64,000 nucleotides of DNA from CG2-30-36-16 sp964372115 (lineage in GTDB: Bacteria; Bacteroidota; Ignavibacteria; Ignavibacteriales; Ignavibacteriaceae): positions 1 to 64,000 of the forward strand of contig CAYJPN010000020.1 of the NCBI GenBank assembly GCA_964372115.1. Direction: 5' to 3'. Position 1 is the first letter of the stretch; the number at the start of each line of letters is the position of its first letter. The translations under genes and the position numbers were made by a program. This document shows, piece after piece, positions 35,125 to 44,297 of this stretch. The notes under the pieces are model-generated. The model worked only from the letters and a program-made list of their open reading frames with translations, did not search any database and was not told the origin of the DNA.

Positions 35125-36006
35125 ATGCTGGTAAACCAGTTAATAAATAAATATTTAGAAAAATTGAAAAGTGTTAATCGTTACTCGAATAACACAATTA
35201 TAGCCTACAGTAACGATCTGAAAGTCTTTAAAGAGTTTTGTGAAGTTTATTCAAGGGTTGAAATAGATTCTATTAACGACAGGTTTATTAAATCTTACCT
35301 AATGTCTTTAAGCGAAACCGGCTTAGATAAAAAATCTATCGCACGCAAACTTGCATCTGTCAGAGGATTATTTAAATTTGCATTCCAGAACCGAACAATA
35401 AATATTGACCCGACAGCTTATATCTCGAATCCAAAATCAAAAAGAAAGTTGCCGGATGTGATTGATGAAAAATCAATTTTACAAACTTACAAAATTGCAG
35501 ATGAGGAGGATAAAGACCCGCATCTTGTAAAGGCAATTATAGAAATTTTGTACGGGTGCGCATTGCGCGTTTCGGAGTTGTGCGCACTAAATCGGATTGA
35601 TATCGATATCGTTGAAAAAATAGTCGTTGTAAAAGGCAAAGGCAATAAAATGCGAATAGTACCGCTCGGGTCTAAATCGATAAAAATTATAAATGAATAT
35701 TTAGAATATAGAGGGGTTATACAGCCGGGTGATGCATTATTCACAAATAAGAAAGGAGCTAGAATATATCCAAGATACGTTAGCAGAATTACAAACAAAT
35801 ATTTGTCAAGGGTGACTGATATTTCGAAAAAAAGCCCTCATACACTCCGTCATTCAGCGGCTACGCATATGCTCGATAATGGCGCTGATCTTAAGGCAGT
35901 GCAGGAGATACTTGGACACGAAAATCTTTCCACTACACAAATATACACGCATGTGAGTATAGAGAGACTTAAGTCGACCTATAAAAAATCTCATCCTAAA
36001 TCTTAA
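35125..36006 (+). CDS. xerD: tyrosine recombinase XerC/XerD
   Basis: 293 residues. An N-terminal SAM-like core-binding domain (LEKLKSVNRYSNNTIIAYSND) is followed by the catalytic domain. Arg is in GCALRVSEL, His-x-x-Arg in HTLRHSAATH, and nucleophile Tyr274 in QIYTHV. The size and motif spacing fit a chromosomal dimer-resolution recombinase rather than a phage integrase. No attachment repeats or cargo genes flank it, and its neighbours are housekeeping. XerC versus XerD cannot be settled from this window. Confidence 0.9.
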   Translation: MLVNQLINKYLEKLKSVNRYSNNTIIAYSNDLKVFKEFCEVYSRVEIDSINDRFIKSYLMSLSETGLDKKSIARKLASVRGLFKFAFQNRTINIDPTAYISNPKSKRKLPDVIDEKSILQTYKIADEEDKDPHLVKAIIEILYGCALRVSELCALNRIDIDIVEKIVVVKGKGNKMRIVPLGSKSIKIINEYLEYRGVIQPGDALFTNKKGARIYPRYVSRITNKYLSRVTDISKKSPHTLRHSAATHMLDNGADLKAVQEILGHENLSTTQIYTHVSIERLKSTYKKSHPKS

Positions 36007-36026
36007 TTAATTCTTTGGAGGAAGTT

Positions 36027-36332
36027 ATGAATATCACAATAACAGCAAGAAAATTTAAAGCCCATGATACACTAAAAGAGTTTATACAAGATGAGCTTAA
36101 ATCGCTAGACAAATATAGCGATGAAATTTTAGATATTGACGTAGTACTTAGTTTTCAAAATGCAAAGGACAGTATAAAAACAGCAGAAGTTATCCTCCAT
36201 GTTCCCGGGCAAACCCTGGCAGCCACTGAAGACACTGATGATTTTAAAAAATCGGTAAGTGCCTGCATTGAAAAAATTGAAAAACAATTATCAAAAATAA
36301 AAACAAAAAGAAGCGCAGCAAGAATTAAATGA
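36027..36332 (+). CDS. hpf: ribosome hibernation-promoting factor (HPF/RaiA family)
   Basis: 101 residues, a short-form HPF/YfiA protein that binds the 30S decoding region in slow growth. The beta-alpha-beta-beta-beta-alpha pattern starts MNITITARKFKAHDTLKEFI and includes SACIEKIEKQL in the last helix. I chose the ATG at 36027 because GGAGGA at 36017-36022 precedes it; the TTG at 36015 overlaps that site. It is coupled by ATGA to hprK. Confidence 0.9.
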   Translation: MNITITARKFKAHDTLKEFIQDELKSLDKYSDEILDIDVVLSFQNAKDSIKTAEVILHVPGQTLAATEDTDDFKKSVSACIEKIEKQLSKIKTKRSAARIK

Positions 36333-37345
36333 TTACTATTGATCAAAAAGCCGTTTCGCGAAAACAATATATCACTGTTGGTTTTTTTTTCAAAAACGCG
36401 CGGAAATCTTTTAAATTCAAGCTCTATTCGGATGAGTCTGGATTTATAAAAAAAATAAATGATCAAAATTTGCACAGACCCGGCTTGGCTTTAGCCGGGT
36501 TTGTTGATACATTCTCGTATGATAGGGTTCAGGTTTTCGGAAATACTGAAATGCGTTATCTTGCGCAACTACCTGATGAAAAAAAAAGGGAAAGTATCGA
36601 GAGGATTTTTCAGTTTGATATTCCATGTATAATTCTTACTAACAATAACCAACCTTTCCCGATTCTTATTGACCTTACTAAAAAATATAATATACCGCTT
36701 TTTTCCACAACAATTAGTACTACAAAACTTGTTTATCTTGTAAGTGATTTTTTAGACGATCAATTTGCTCCCAGAATTTCAATACATGGGTCGTTAGTAG
36801 ATGTCTATGGCGCGGGAATGTTATTTGTTGGTAAATCGGGTATAGGAAAAAGCGAAGTAGCGCTCGATCTTGTTGAAAGAGGGCACCGCCTTGTGGCTGA
36901 TGATGTTATTATTCTTACAAAGAAGGGGGAAGGTATATTGATGGGAGCGGGGACTAATCTAACAAAACATTTTATGGAGATAAGAGGACTTGGAATAATA
37001 GACGTTGAAAGAATGTTCGGAATCAGAGCAATAAGATATCAAAAACGCCTCGAAATAATTGTAGAACTCGAAGTATGGAACGAGGAGGGGAATTACACCC
37101 GCACAGGATTGGATGGACAAACTGTGTCAATTCAGGATGTAGAAATTCCGTACGTAAAACTTCCTATCTTACCCGGTAAAAATATTACTGTTATTTCGGA
37201 AGTTATTGCTTTAAATTATTTATTAAAGCATTATGGCTATGATTCGGCAACAATTCTACAAAATAGACTGACCCAAAAAATTCAAAAAAAGTCTAATGAC
37301 GATGATACCAGAGGGGTAGATTACTTCGAACACGATTTTGAATAA
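36329..37345 (+). CDS. hprK: HPr kinase/phosphorylase
   Basis: 338 residues. The N-terminal HprK_N domain (about 1-130) is followed by the kinase domain with P-loop GKSGIGKSE near residues 166-174 and the HPrK signature IRGLGIIDVERMFG. Known enzymes phosphorylate or dephosphorylate Ser46 of HPr. The C-terminal 20 residues are acidic. No ptsH or other PTS gene is in the window. Pairing with hpf by an ATGA overlap recalls hpf/raiA near PTS or rpoN genes elsewhere and suggests a nutrient-status link (inference). Confidence 0.92.
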   Translation: MITIDQKAVSRKQYITVGFFFKNARKSFKFKLYSDESGFIKKINDQNLHRPGLALAGFVDTFSYDRVQVFGNTEMRYLAQLPDEKKRESIERIFQFDIPCIILTNNNQPFPILIDLTKKYNIPLFSTTISTTKLVYLVSDFLDDQFAPRISIHGSLVDVYGAGMLFVGKSGIGKSEVALDLVERGHRLVADDVIILTKKGEGILMGAGTNLTKHFMEIRGLGIIDVERMFGIRAIRYQKRLEIIVELEVWNEEGNYTRTGLDGQTVSIQDVEIPYVKLPILPGKNITVISEVIALNYLLKHYGYDSATILQNRLTQKIQKKSNDDDTRGVDYFEHDFE

Positions 37346-37364
37346 AAAACTTATTGACTTCCCC

Positions 37365-37393
37365 TTGACAAAGATAGGCTAATTACCTAATTT
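37365..37393 (+). promoter_or_regulatory. candidate promoter of the M23 peptidase gene
   Basis: TTGACA at 37365-37370 and TAATTT at 37388-37393 are separated by exactly 17 bases. The ATG at 37406 is only 12 bases after the -10 box and has no visible ribosome site, so the transcript may have a very short leader or none. Confidence 0.5.
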
Positions 37394-37405
37394 CCGCACC
37401 AAATT

Positions 37406-38329
37406 ATGAAAAAATTGTATTATTTCTCAAAGTCCAAACTTCAGTTTGTCGAAATTAAAAACTACAAATCGAAGCTTACAGTAACTTTCTCGGTGGCGGT
37501 TCTTACCATCAGCGCCTTAATGTTTGGCGGTTATCACTTTTTCTTATCTTTAACTTCAACAAGCAAAGATGTTTACGCTTTGAAGAGCGAAAATAAAATG
37601 CTCGTTAATAAGTTGGATGAAGTGATAAAATTGTACAAGAACCTGAACCTGGAGTTAGATAGTCTTAGAGCCGTTGATGATGATTTAAGAGTTGCGGCTA
37701 ATCTTCCACCGATATCCGATGAAGAAAGAAAAGTTGGTATTGGCGGTAGTTCATTTGATAACATTCTGGATTTTTCAAAATCTTCAACACCAAAACTTGA
37801 TGAAGCTTTAGCGTTTGTAGATGAAGTAGCCAGGAAAGTTGAATTCGAAAAGTCTAATTACACAAATCTTTCAAAAAAATTGGAAGAAAACAGAACGTTG
37901 TCAGAAGCAATTCCTGCAATGATTCCTTGCAGAGGAACAATTGGAGTCCATGGGTTTGGAATGCGCATGCATCCTATTTTACATGTAAAGAGGATGCACG
38001 ATGGTATTGATATTATTACGGATCGTGGTACACCGGTTTACGCCCCGGGTAAAGGCAAAGTAATATCAGTTGGATATCGCGGCGGTTATGGTTTATCTAT
38101 CGAAATCGATCATGGTTTTGGATACCGTACCGTTTATGCACATCTTTCCTCTACAAACGTAAGAGAAGGACAGTCGGTTACACGCGGCAGTTTGGTTGCT
38201 AAAACAGGCAGCTCAGGTTTATCTTCTGGACCTCATCTTCATTATGAAGTTCATCATGATGGTGTTAAATTGGATCCGGAAAGATTTTTCTTTGATGATA
38301 TGGGATTCTTTGAATTAACAAGAAAATAA
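37406..38329 (+). CDS. M23 family metallopeptidase, membrane-anchored
   Basis: 307 residues. One membrane helix at about 24-45, a coiled-coil stalk (about 55-90), then a LytM/M23 domain in the last 125 residues. Zinc ligands are visible in HGFGMRMHPILHVKRMHDGID (HPILH and MHDGID) and in GPHLHYEVH. M23 enzymes cut peptide cross-links of peptidoglycan or, when inactive, activate amidases. Here the ligands look intact, so an active endopeptidase is likely. DUF2795 follows after 21 bases. Confidence 0.9.
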   Translation: MKKLYYFSKSKLQFVEIKNYKSKLTVTFSVAVLTISALMFGGYHFFLSLTSTSKDVYALKSENKMLVNKLDEVIKLYKNLNLELDSLRAVDDDLRVAANLPPISDEERKVGIGGSSFDNILDFSKSSTPKLDEALAFVDEVARKVEFEKSNYTNLSKKLEENRTLSEAIPAMIPCRGTIGVHGFGMRMHPILHVKRMHDGIDIITDRGTPVYAPGKGKVISVGYRGGYGLSIEIDHGFGYRTVYAHLSSTNVREGQSVTRGSLVAKTGSSGLSSGPHLHYEVHHDGVKLDPERFFFDDMGFFELTRK

Positions 38330-38350
38330 AATTAGTGGAGAATTGGTATT

Positions 38351-38572
38351 ATGATCTGGACAGTTGAATTAGCATCTTTTCTAGATGATGCACCCTGGCC
38401 GGCAACTAAAGATGAATTAATAGATTACGCCGACAGAATCGGTGCCCCTTATGAAGTAATCGAAAATTTAAACGAGTTGGAAGATTCAGACGAACCTTAT
38501 GAATCAATTGAAGATATTTGGCCGGACTACCCGACCGACGAGGATTTCTTCTATAATGAGGATGATTATTAA
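38351..38572 (+). CDS. DUF2795 domain-containing protein
   Basis: 73 residues. The sequence WPATKDELIDYADRIGAP is the core of DUF2795, and the tail is strongly acidic (many Asp and Glu, ending NEDDY). Function unknown; small helical proteins of this family are widespread. GGAG precedes the ATG. It is followed three bases later by a Rho-independent terminator, closing the M23-DUF2795 unit. Confidence 0.88.
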   Translation: MIWTVELASFLDDAPWPATKDELIDYADRIGAPYEVIENLNELEDSDEPYESIEDIWPDYPTDEDFFYNEDDY

Positions 38573-38575
38573 AAC

Positions 38576-38598
38576 GGCGCTCAACGCGCCTTTTTTTT
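38576..38598 (+). terminator. Rho-independent terminator after the DUF2795 gene
   Basis: GGCGC at 38576-38580 pairs with GCGCC at 38586-38590 over a five-base loop, followed by eight T residues (38591-38598). holB begins at 38605, immediately after. Confidence 0.9.
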
Positions 38599-38604
38599 GT
38601 TGTT

Positions 38605-39735
38605 ATGATAACTAACTGGCAAGGAATTTATAATCAGGATATTGTAAAAAGTATTTTATCGCGCCTCATCGAATCCGGTAGGGTCCCCCATGCTTTTTTA
38701 TTCTACGGCACCGAAGGTGTGGGGAAAGATTTTATGGCATTGAGGTTTGCTCAACTCCTTAATATTTCTAACTCCGGCGATGATGCCAAAAACATTTGCC
38801 GCCAGATTGAGCGGCTAACCGAACCCTACGTTAAATTTATTTTTCCTCTTCCACGAGGTAAAAATGAAACCGATGAAAGCGCCCCGCTGGAAAAACTTAC
38901 CCCCGATGATCTTGAAAAGGTGAGGGAAGAGGTTGATAAACGAATAGTCAATCCGTACCATCGAATAAAAATCCCAAAAGCGAATAACATAAAAATCAGC
39001 AGTATCAGAGATATAAAAAAATTTGCTTCACTCAGTTTCAGCGATGTTGGCTATAGAGTAATTATTATTTCCGATGCACACTTAATGAACGAAGAAGCGC
39101 AGAATGCGTTATTAAAAAATCTTGAAGAACCTCCCGAAGGATTGATTTTTATTTTAACGACTCCGCTGCCAAACTTATTGCGGGAGACTATACGCTCGCG
39201 TTGCTGGTCGGTTCATTTTCAGCCACTGTTATCTGAGGATATAACTTCTATTCTAATTGAACACTTCGACACAGATTCTGTTTCGGCAAAAGCTGTTGCT
39301 CCATTTTGCGGAGGTTCAATAACGTCGGCGGTGTTATTACTCGAACATAATTTTGATGCGCTTCTTGAAAAAACGATACACATTCTTCGTTTTTCATTCG
39401 GCAGAAAATATCATTCCGCGTTACAAGAATTTTCTTCTGTTTTGTCTGAAGGAAGTACGGAATCTGTGCAATTAATTATTCAGATGATAACCACATGGTT
39501 TAACGATTTGCAGCGCTTTAAGATCGGTTTAGCCGACCCTTATTTCAAAGATTATCCTGATACTTTACAAAAGTTTAATGATAAATTCCCGGATATGAAA
39601 TTAACAGATGTAATAATAAAACTTGATCAATTATCAGTTTCGCTAAATGGTAATGCAAATTTATCAACAGTAGTTTTAAATATTATAGCGCAGCTTTCAT
39701 CTCTTACATTAAATTATAAAAATAAGCCGGCGTAA
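38605..39735 (+). CDS. holB: DNA polymerase III subunit delta'
   Basis: 376 residues. AAA+ clamp-loader subunit. The degenerate P-loop is GTEGVGKDF (Asp replaces Thr/Ser), and NALLKNLEEPPEGLIFIL with the SRC of TIRSRCW forms the sensor/arginine-finger region. The zinc-binding cysteine cluster of other delta' proteins is absent. A charged insertion (about residues 70-120) is present. Delta' does not hydrolyse ATP itself, so the altered P-loop is expected. It is preceded directly by a terminator, and its promoter was not identified. Confidence 0.87.
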   Translation: MITNWQGIYNQDIVKSILSRLIESGRVPHAFLFYGTEGVGKDFMALRFAQLLNISNSGDDAKNICRQIERLTEPYVKFIFPLPRGKNETDESAPLEKLTPDDLEKVREEVDKRIVNPYHRIKIPKANNIKISSIRDIKKFASLSFSDVGYRVIIISDAHLMNEEAQNALLKNLEEPPEGLIFILTTPLPNLLRETIRSRCWSVHFQPLLSEDITSILIEHFDTDSVSAKAVAPFCGGSITSAVLLLEHNFDALLEKTIHILRFSFGRKYHSALQEFSSVLSEGSTESVQLIIQMITTWFNDLQRFKIGLADPYFKDYPDTLQKFNDKFPDMKLTDVIIKLDQLSVSLNGNANLSTVVLNIIAQLSSLTLNYKNKPA

Positions 39736-39828
39736 TAATATTAATTTTTTCCGGAGTTTTTCAGTTATGAAATTGATGTTATTTTTAATTAACTTTAAGT
39801 AATTATTAAATCATTGTGAGAGTATTAT

Positions 39829-41010
39829 ATGAAAAAAGTAGTTATAGTTTCCGCAAAAAGAACACCGATTGGTTCATTCGGAGGTTCATTGGCTTCATTA
39901 AGTGCGCCAAAATTAGGAAGCATTTCAATAAAAGCGGCAATTGATGAAATAAAACTTGACCCATCTCTTGTTGATGAGGTAATATTCGGAAATGTGCTAA
40001 CCGCTGGTCTTGGACAAGCGCCGGCGCGCCAGGCAGCATTGTTTGCGGGTTTACCGGAAACCACCGAATGTATGACAATTAATAAAATGTGCGGAAGCGG
40101 TCTCAAATCGGTAATGCTTGCCCATCAAGCAATTAGTTTAGGAGATGCAGATATTATCGTCGCAGGCGGTCAGGAAAACATGTCCAACGCTCCATATCTT
40201 CTTCCTAAGGCACGTTTTGGTTACAGGCTTGGTAATGCCGAGATTGTAGACTCGATGGTTGTAGACGGTCTGTGGGATGTTTATAACAACATCCATATGG
40301 GCGGCTGTGCCGAGTCTTGCGCACGCGACTTCTCATTCACGCGAGCTGAATTAGATGAATTCTCAATAAAAAGTTACAACAATGCTTTACAAGCTCAGAA
40401 GGATGGAAAATTTAAAGATGAAATGGTGAACGTTTCCATACCGGTAAGAGGCGGGGAAAATATTATAGATTTTGATGAAGAACCCACGAAAGTAAATTTC
40501 GAAAAAATACCAGGGTTAAAACCTGTATTTGAAAAAAACGGCGTAGTTACTGCGGCAAACGCATCCAGCATTAACGATGGTTCGGCTGCTTTAGTTGTAA
40601 TGAGCGAAGAAAAAGCAAAATCACTTGGGTTAAAACCGCTTGTTGAAATTGTAGCTCAAAGTTCCGCAGCCAAAGCGCCAATACAATTTACAACTGCACC
40701 GGCAGACGCAATAGCTAAAGTTCTGAAAAAAGCCGAAATGTCAGTAAATGATATCGATCTTTTTGAAATAAACGAAGCTTTTGCAGTAGTATCACTTGCT
40801 GTGAACAAATTACTTAACCTTGATACGTCAAAAATAAATGTTAACGGCGGTGCAATTGCTCTCGGTCATCCGATTGGTGCAAGCGGCGCCCGTATACTTG
40901 TAACCTTAATTCATGAAATGAAAAAACGAAACTCAAAATTCGGACTCGCTGCGCTCTGCATCGGCGGCGGAGAAGCTTCCGCTTTAATAATTAAAAACTA
41001 TCAAGAATAG
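39829..41010 (+). CDS. acetyl-CoA C-acyltransferase (thiolase)
   Basis: 393 residues, typical of biosynthetic/degradative thiolases. Catalytic residues: nucleophile Cys88 in KMCGSG, His347 in LGHPIG and Cys377 in LCIGGG. NEAFAVV near residue 320 is also conserved. It condenses two acetyl-CoA or cleaves 3-ketoacyl-CoA. The dehydrogenase gene for the next step lies four bases downstream. The pair could make or degrade 3-hydroxybutyryl-CoA; direction cannot be judged here. Confidence 0.93.
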   Translation: MKKVVIVSAKRTPIGSFGGSLASLSAPKLGSISIKAAIDEIKLDPSLVDEVIFGNVLTAGLGQAPARQAALFAGLPETTECMTINKMCGSGLKSVMLAHQAISLGDADIIVAGGQENMSNAPYLLPKARFGYRLGNAEIVDSMVVDGLWDVYNNIHMGGCAESCARDFSFTRAELDEFSIKSYNNALQAQKDGKFKDEMVNVSIPVRGGENIIDFDEEPTKVNFEKIPGLKPVFEKNGVVTAANASSINDGSAALVVMSEEKAKSLGLKPLVEIVAQSSAAKAPIQFTTAPADAIAKVLKKAEMSVNDIDLFEINEAFAVVSLAVNKLLNLDTSKINVNGGAIALGHPIGASGARILVTLIHEMKKRNSKFGLAALCIGGGEASALIIKNYQE

Positions 41011-41023
41011 GAAGGTGAATAAA

Positions 41024-41872
41024 ATGGAAATTAAAAATATTTCTGTAATAGGCGGCGGCACAATGGGTAATGGTATTGTGCATACCTTTGCATTAAAAGG
41101 TTTTAATGTAACACTTGTAGAATTGAAACAGGAGTTTGCCGATAAGGCAATAAAAACTATAACAAAAAATCTTGATAGACAAGTATCCAAATCGGTTATT
41201 ACGGAAGATGACAAAACCACTGCACTCTCAAAAATTTCAACGGTGATAGGAATTGAAAATACCCCCGCTGAAAGCGATTTGGTGATAGAAGCTGTTTATG
41301 AAAACAAAGACGTAAAACTTAATATATTTAAAACTTTAGAACAAAAAGTTAAAGTTGAAGCAATCTTCGCTTCCAATACTTCTTCTATTTCTATTACTGA
41401 ATTATCGGCGGTATGCAGAGCAGATAAATTTATCGGCATGCATTTTATGAATCCGGTTCCTGTTATGAAACTTATTGAAGTCATTCGCGGATACTCAACA
41501 TCGGATGAAACATATCAAATCATAAAACAACTATCGGAGCAATTGGATAAAATCCCGGTTGAAGTTCATGATTATCCCGGATTTATAGCAAACAGAATAT
41601 TAATGCCGATGATTAATGAAGCGATTTTTGCATTGTACGAAGGCGTGGCATCAGCAGAAGCTATAGATACGGTTATGAAGTTCGGAATGAATCATCCCAT
41701 GGGACCATTGACGCTTGCAGACTTTATTGGACTTGATGTTTGCCTTGCAATAATGGATGTTTTATATAACGGGTTCAATGACTCAAAATATAGACCATGT
41801 CCATTGTTAAAAAAGATGGTAGCCGCAAATAAACTCGGCAGAAAATCCGGCGAAGGTTTCTTTAAATATTGA
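41024..41872 (+). CDS. 3-hydroxyacyl-CoA (3-hydroxybutyryl-CoA) dehydrogenase
   Basis: 282 residues, the size of clostridial-type 3-hydroxybutyryl-CoA dehydrogenase. The N-terminal Rossmann motif is VIGGGTMGNGI. Catalytic His is in GMHFMNPVP with the downstream Glu in KLIEVI, and PGFIANRIL plus NHPMGPLTLADFIGLD are family hallmarks. ATG 41024 is preferred over GTG 41015 because GGAAGG at 41010-41015 is 8 bases upstream. It reduces acetoacetyl-CoA or oxidises 3-hydroxyacyl-CoA with NAD(P). Confidence 0.93.
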   Translation: MEIKNISVIGGGTMGNGIVHTFALKGFNVTLVELKQEFADKAIKTITKNLDRQVSKSVITEDDKTTALSKISTVIGIENTPAESDLVIEAVYENKDVKLNIFKTLEQKVKVEAIFASNTSSISITELSAVCRADKFIGMHFMNPVPVMKLIEVIRGYSTSDETYQIIKQLSEQLDKIPVEVHDYPGFIANRILMPMINEAIFALYEGVASAEAIDTVMKFGMNHPMGPLTLADFIGLDVCLAIMDVLYNGFNDSKYRPCPLLKKMVAANKLGRKSGEGFFKY

Positions 41873-41899
41873 TGATTATAGGTTATATCAGAAAAAGCT

Positions 41900-43999
41900 G
41901 TGGAAGATAAAAGAAATCCATTTTTACTAAATATCTTGGTTAAATCGAGGCGTTATAAACGTCTCTTACAGAAACGATTTTCCAAACTTTCTTTACCGGA
42001 ATACACAACTTTCACAATATTTTCTGTTATAATCGGCTCAGTAGCAGGTCTGGCGGCGGTACTTTTTCATCATTCTATTGATTTTTTTAACCGGGTGTTT
42101 TTTGAACAAACAGCAGGGGGGCTGTTCTTTCTTGGAACTGCTGCTGTTATTGTTCTTCCAGCGTTAGGTATGATTATTCAAGCAATAATGATTATGCTTG
42201 CCCCTGATACCGCGCATAAAAAAGGTGTTTCGGAGGTTATAAAATCAGTCTCACTAAGAGGGGGGTATATTCCTCTAAAGACCACAATCTTTCATTTTAT
42301 TGCTCCTGTAGTCTGTATCGGATCGGGTGGCACTGTTGGTCCTGAAGGTCCAGCAGCACAAATTGGTGGAGGTGTATCCAGCAAGCTTGTAAGCCTGTTA
42401 GGGTTTTCAGATGAACGAACAAGAATTTTTACTGCTGCCGGCGCCGGGGCGGCAATTGCTGCAATATTTAATACGCCACTTGGGGGTGTATTTTTTGCCC
42501 TCGAAGTAATTTTGTTAAATGATTTTCACACACCAACATTCTCTGCTTTAATATTATCTTCGGTTACCGCAAGTGCTATTTCCCGAATACTCCTTGGTAA
42601 TCACTCAGTTTTTCTTTTTAATATCGGTAATACTGTAGATTATTCTAACCTTTACTTTTACGCTATACTCGGATTAATATCCGGAATATTATCTATCTTA
42701 TTCATCCGCTATTCAAATTATGTAAGGATATTTTTTAGAGATAAGGTTTACACAAGAAAATTACCGCAATGGTTTGTGATGATGGTGGTTGGACTGCTTG
42801 TTGGCGTGAGTGGCTATTTTTATAAAGAAATATTCGGGATTGGATATATTGCAATAAACGAAATTCTCGAAAACTCATTAAGCTGGAAAATTGTAATTGT
42901 ATTGTTAGCATTAAAATTTGTACTTGTCCCTTTAATATTATATTCAGGTGGATTTGGCGGTTTATTCGCACCATCACTTTTTTTGGGAGCATGTCTCGGG
43001 TATTTGTTCTCATTCTCAATTAACGCAATCTGGGGAATACCGATAAACCATACAATTATGATACTTGTAGGTATGGGCGCCATGCTCGGAGGAGTAAATA
43101 GTATCCCTATTTCTGCAATACTCATTATTTTCGAAATGACTCAAAATTATTCTTTTATTCTTCCTTTAATGCTTGCGGTAATTATAAGTAACATGTTCGT
43201 ACAAATAAGTTTACGCAGCTCAGTTCATGTCAAACATTTAGAAGAAGAGGGATTTAACATTAATGAGAGCAAAGACATAAACTTGCTCCGGTCAATTCGT
43301 GTTAATGAAGTTGATCTTGAAAAAATTGATCTGATCCCGGAAGAATTGGATCTTCCGAAACTCATGTCTAAACTTATTGAAAGCCCAAACAGCTCATTTT
43401 ATACTGTAAATAATCAGAATAAATTATCGGGTATAATAACTGAAAGCGAATTAAGACCCATAATAACAGAATACGAAATATTAAAAGACGTTATTGTTGC
43501 ACGTGACATTGCCAACCCCAAAATTACAATTGTTCAAACTACAGACGATTTAGATTATGTAATGAACCTTTTTGGGAAATTAAATCTCGATCAATTTCCA
43601 GTTGTAAATTCGTCCAAATCAGATGAGATACTCGGTGCGATAACGCGACAAAAAGTTTTATCAATTTACAACCACGAATCGCTAAAAGTAAACCTTGCCA
43701 GCGGTTTTGCAAAAGAATTAAAGACGATTAGCTTATCGGAACCCTCAAAGATTGCCGAAGGTTATTCTATAGTGGAGCGCCACGTATCATCGCAGTTTGT
43801 TGGCAGAAGTCTTGCTGAAATAAGAATAAGAAATAAATATGGATTGGAAGTATTAATGATAAAACATCCGAGTGATATTTATTCAGATAAGAATGAGATA
43901 AATATAATAACGCCTGACCCTGAATATAAACTACAAACAACAGACACTTTGGTATTATTTGGTTCGGACGAAAAGATTGCAAATTTTGCGATAGAATAA
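41900..43999 (+). CDS. ClC-family chloride channel/antiporter with CBS and TrkA-C domains
   Basis: 699 residues. The ClC membrane domain covers about residues 30-450. Selectivity motifs appear as GSGGTVGPEGPAAQIGGG (GSGGT and GPEGP in place of GSGIP and GREGP), keeping the gating Glu of the second motif, and GGLFAPSLFLG near residue 355. A CBS pair follows (about 485-600), then a TrkA-C-like domain at the end (FVGRSLAEIRIRNKYG and DTLVLFG). The last two suggest ligand control by nucleotides. Starts at GTG 41900. Exchanger versus channel not determined. Confidence 0.9.
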   Translation: MEDKRNPFLLNILVKSRRYKRLLQKRFSKLSLPEYTTFTIFSVIIGSVAGLAAVLFHHSIDFFNRVFFEQTAGGLFFLGTAAVIVLPALGMIIQAIMIMLAPDTAHKKGVSEVIKSVSLRGGYIPLKTTIFHFIAPVVCIGSGGTVGPEGPAAQIGGGVSSKLVSLLGFSDERTRIFTAAGAGAAIAAIFNTPLGGVFFALEVILLNDFHTPTFSALILSSVTASAISRILLGNHSVFLFNIGNTVDYSNLYFYAILGLISGILSILFIRYSNYVRIFFRDKVYTRKLPQWFVMMVVGLLVGVSGYFYKEIFGIGYIAINEILENSLSWKIVIVLLALKFVLVPLILYSGGFGGLFAPSLFLGACLGYLFSFSINAIWGIPINHTIMILVGMGAMLGGVNSIPISAILIIFEMTQNYSFILPLMLAVIISNMFVQISLRSSVHVKHLEEEGFNINESKDINLLRSIRVNEVDLEKIDLIPEELDLPKLMSKLIESPNSSFYTVNNQNKLSGIITESELRPIITEYEILKDVIVARDIANPKITIVQTTDDLDYVMNLFGKLNLDQFPVVNSSKSDEILGAITRQKVLSIYNHESLKVNLASGFAKELKTISLSEPSKIAEGYSIVERHVSSQFVGRSLAEIRIRNKYGLEVLMIKHPSDIYSDKNEINIITPDPEYKLQTTDTLVLFGSDEKIANFAIE

Positions 44000-44081
44000 T
44001 AAATCGTTGGTGTTGTCTTATAATGTATATTATGTAAACTTACTATTGTATAAAAACTGCAAATCGATTTTTCTCCCAACC

Positions 44082-44285
44082 TCATATCCCCCTCAATTTA
44101 AGGATGATATATACAACTGCAATTACAAATAGCAGCCATAAAACCGGGCTGCGTTTTTTCCCAATAAACTTTCTTTGTCGTGAAAATCCAAGCTTTCTTT
44201 TTTTCTTTTCCTTTTCATCGGTTTCGGGTTTGTAAAATCTTGGCGGGTAATCGAATATCCGGTGCCGCGGTTTTTTCATAAACAT
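44082..44285 (-). CDS. small basic single-pass membrane protein
   Basis: 67 residues: a basic, proline- and lysine-rich N-terminus (KKPRHRIFDYPPRFY) and one C-terminal hydrophobic helix (VLWLLFVIAVVYIIL). Function unknown. Similar short proteins occur widely in Bacteroidota, some mislabelled as riboflavin synthase beta. Starts 12 bases after ftsY in the same direction, so it is probably the last gene of the purF-ftsY operon. AAAGAG lies about 9 bases before the ATG. Confidence 0.65.
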   Translation of the reverse strand: MFMKKPRHRIFDYPPRFYKPETDEKEKKKRKLGFSRQRKFIGKKRSPVLWLLFVIAVVYIILKLRGI

Positions 44286-44297
44286 CTTTTGAACTCT

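Noticed and set aside
35125..36006. Tyrosine recombinase as a mobile-element integrase
   Set aside because: Size and context fit XerC/D; no attachment repeats, cargo or tRNA nearby.
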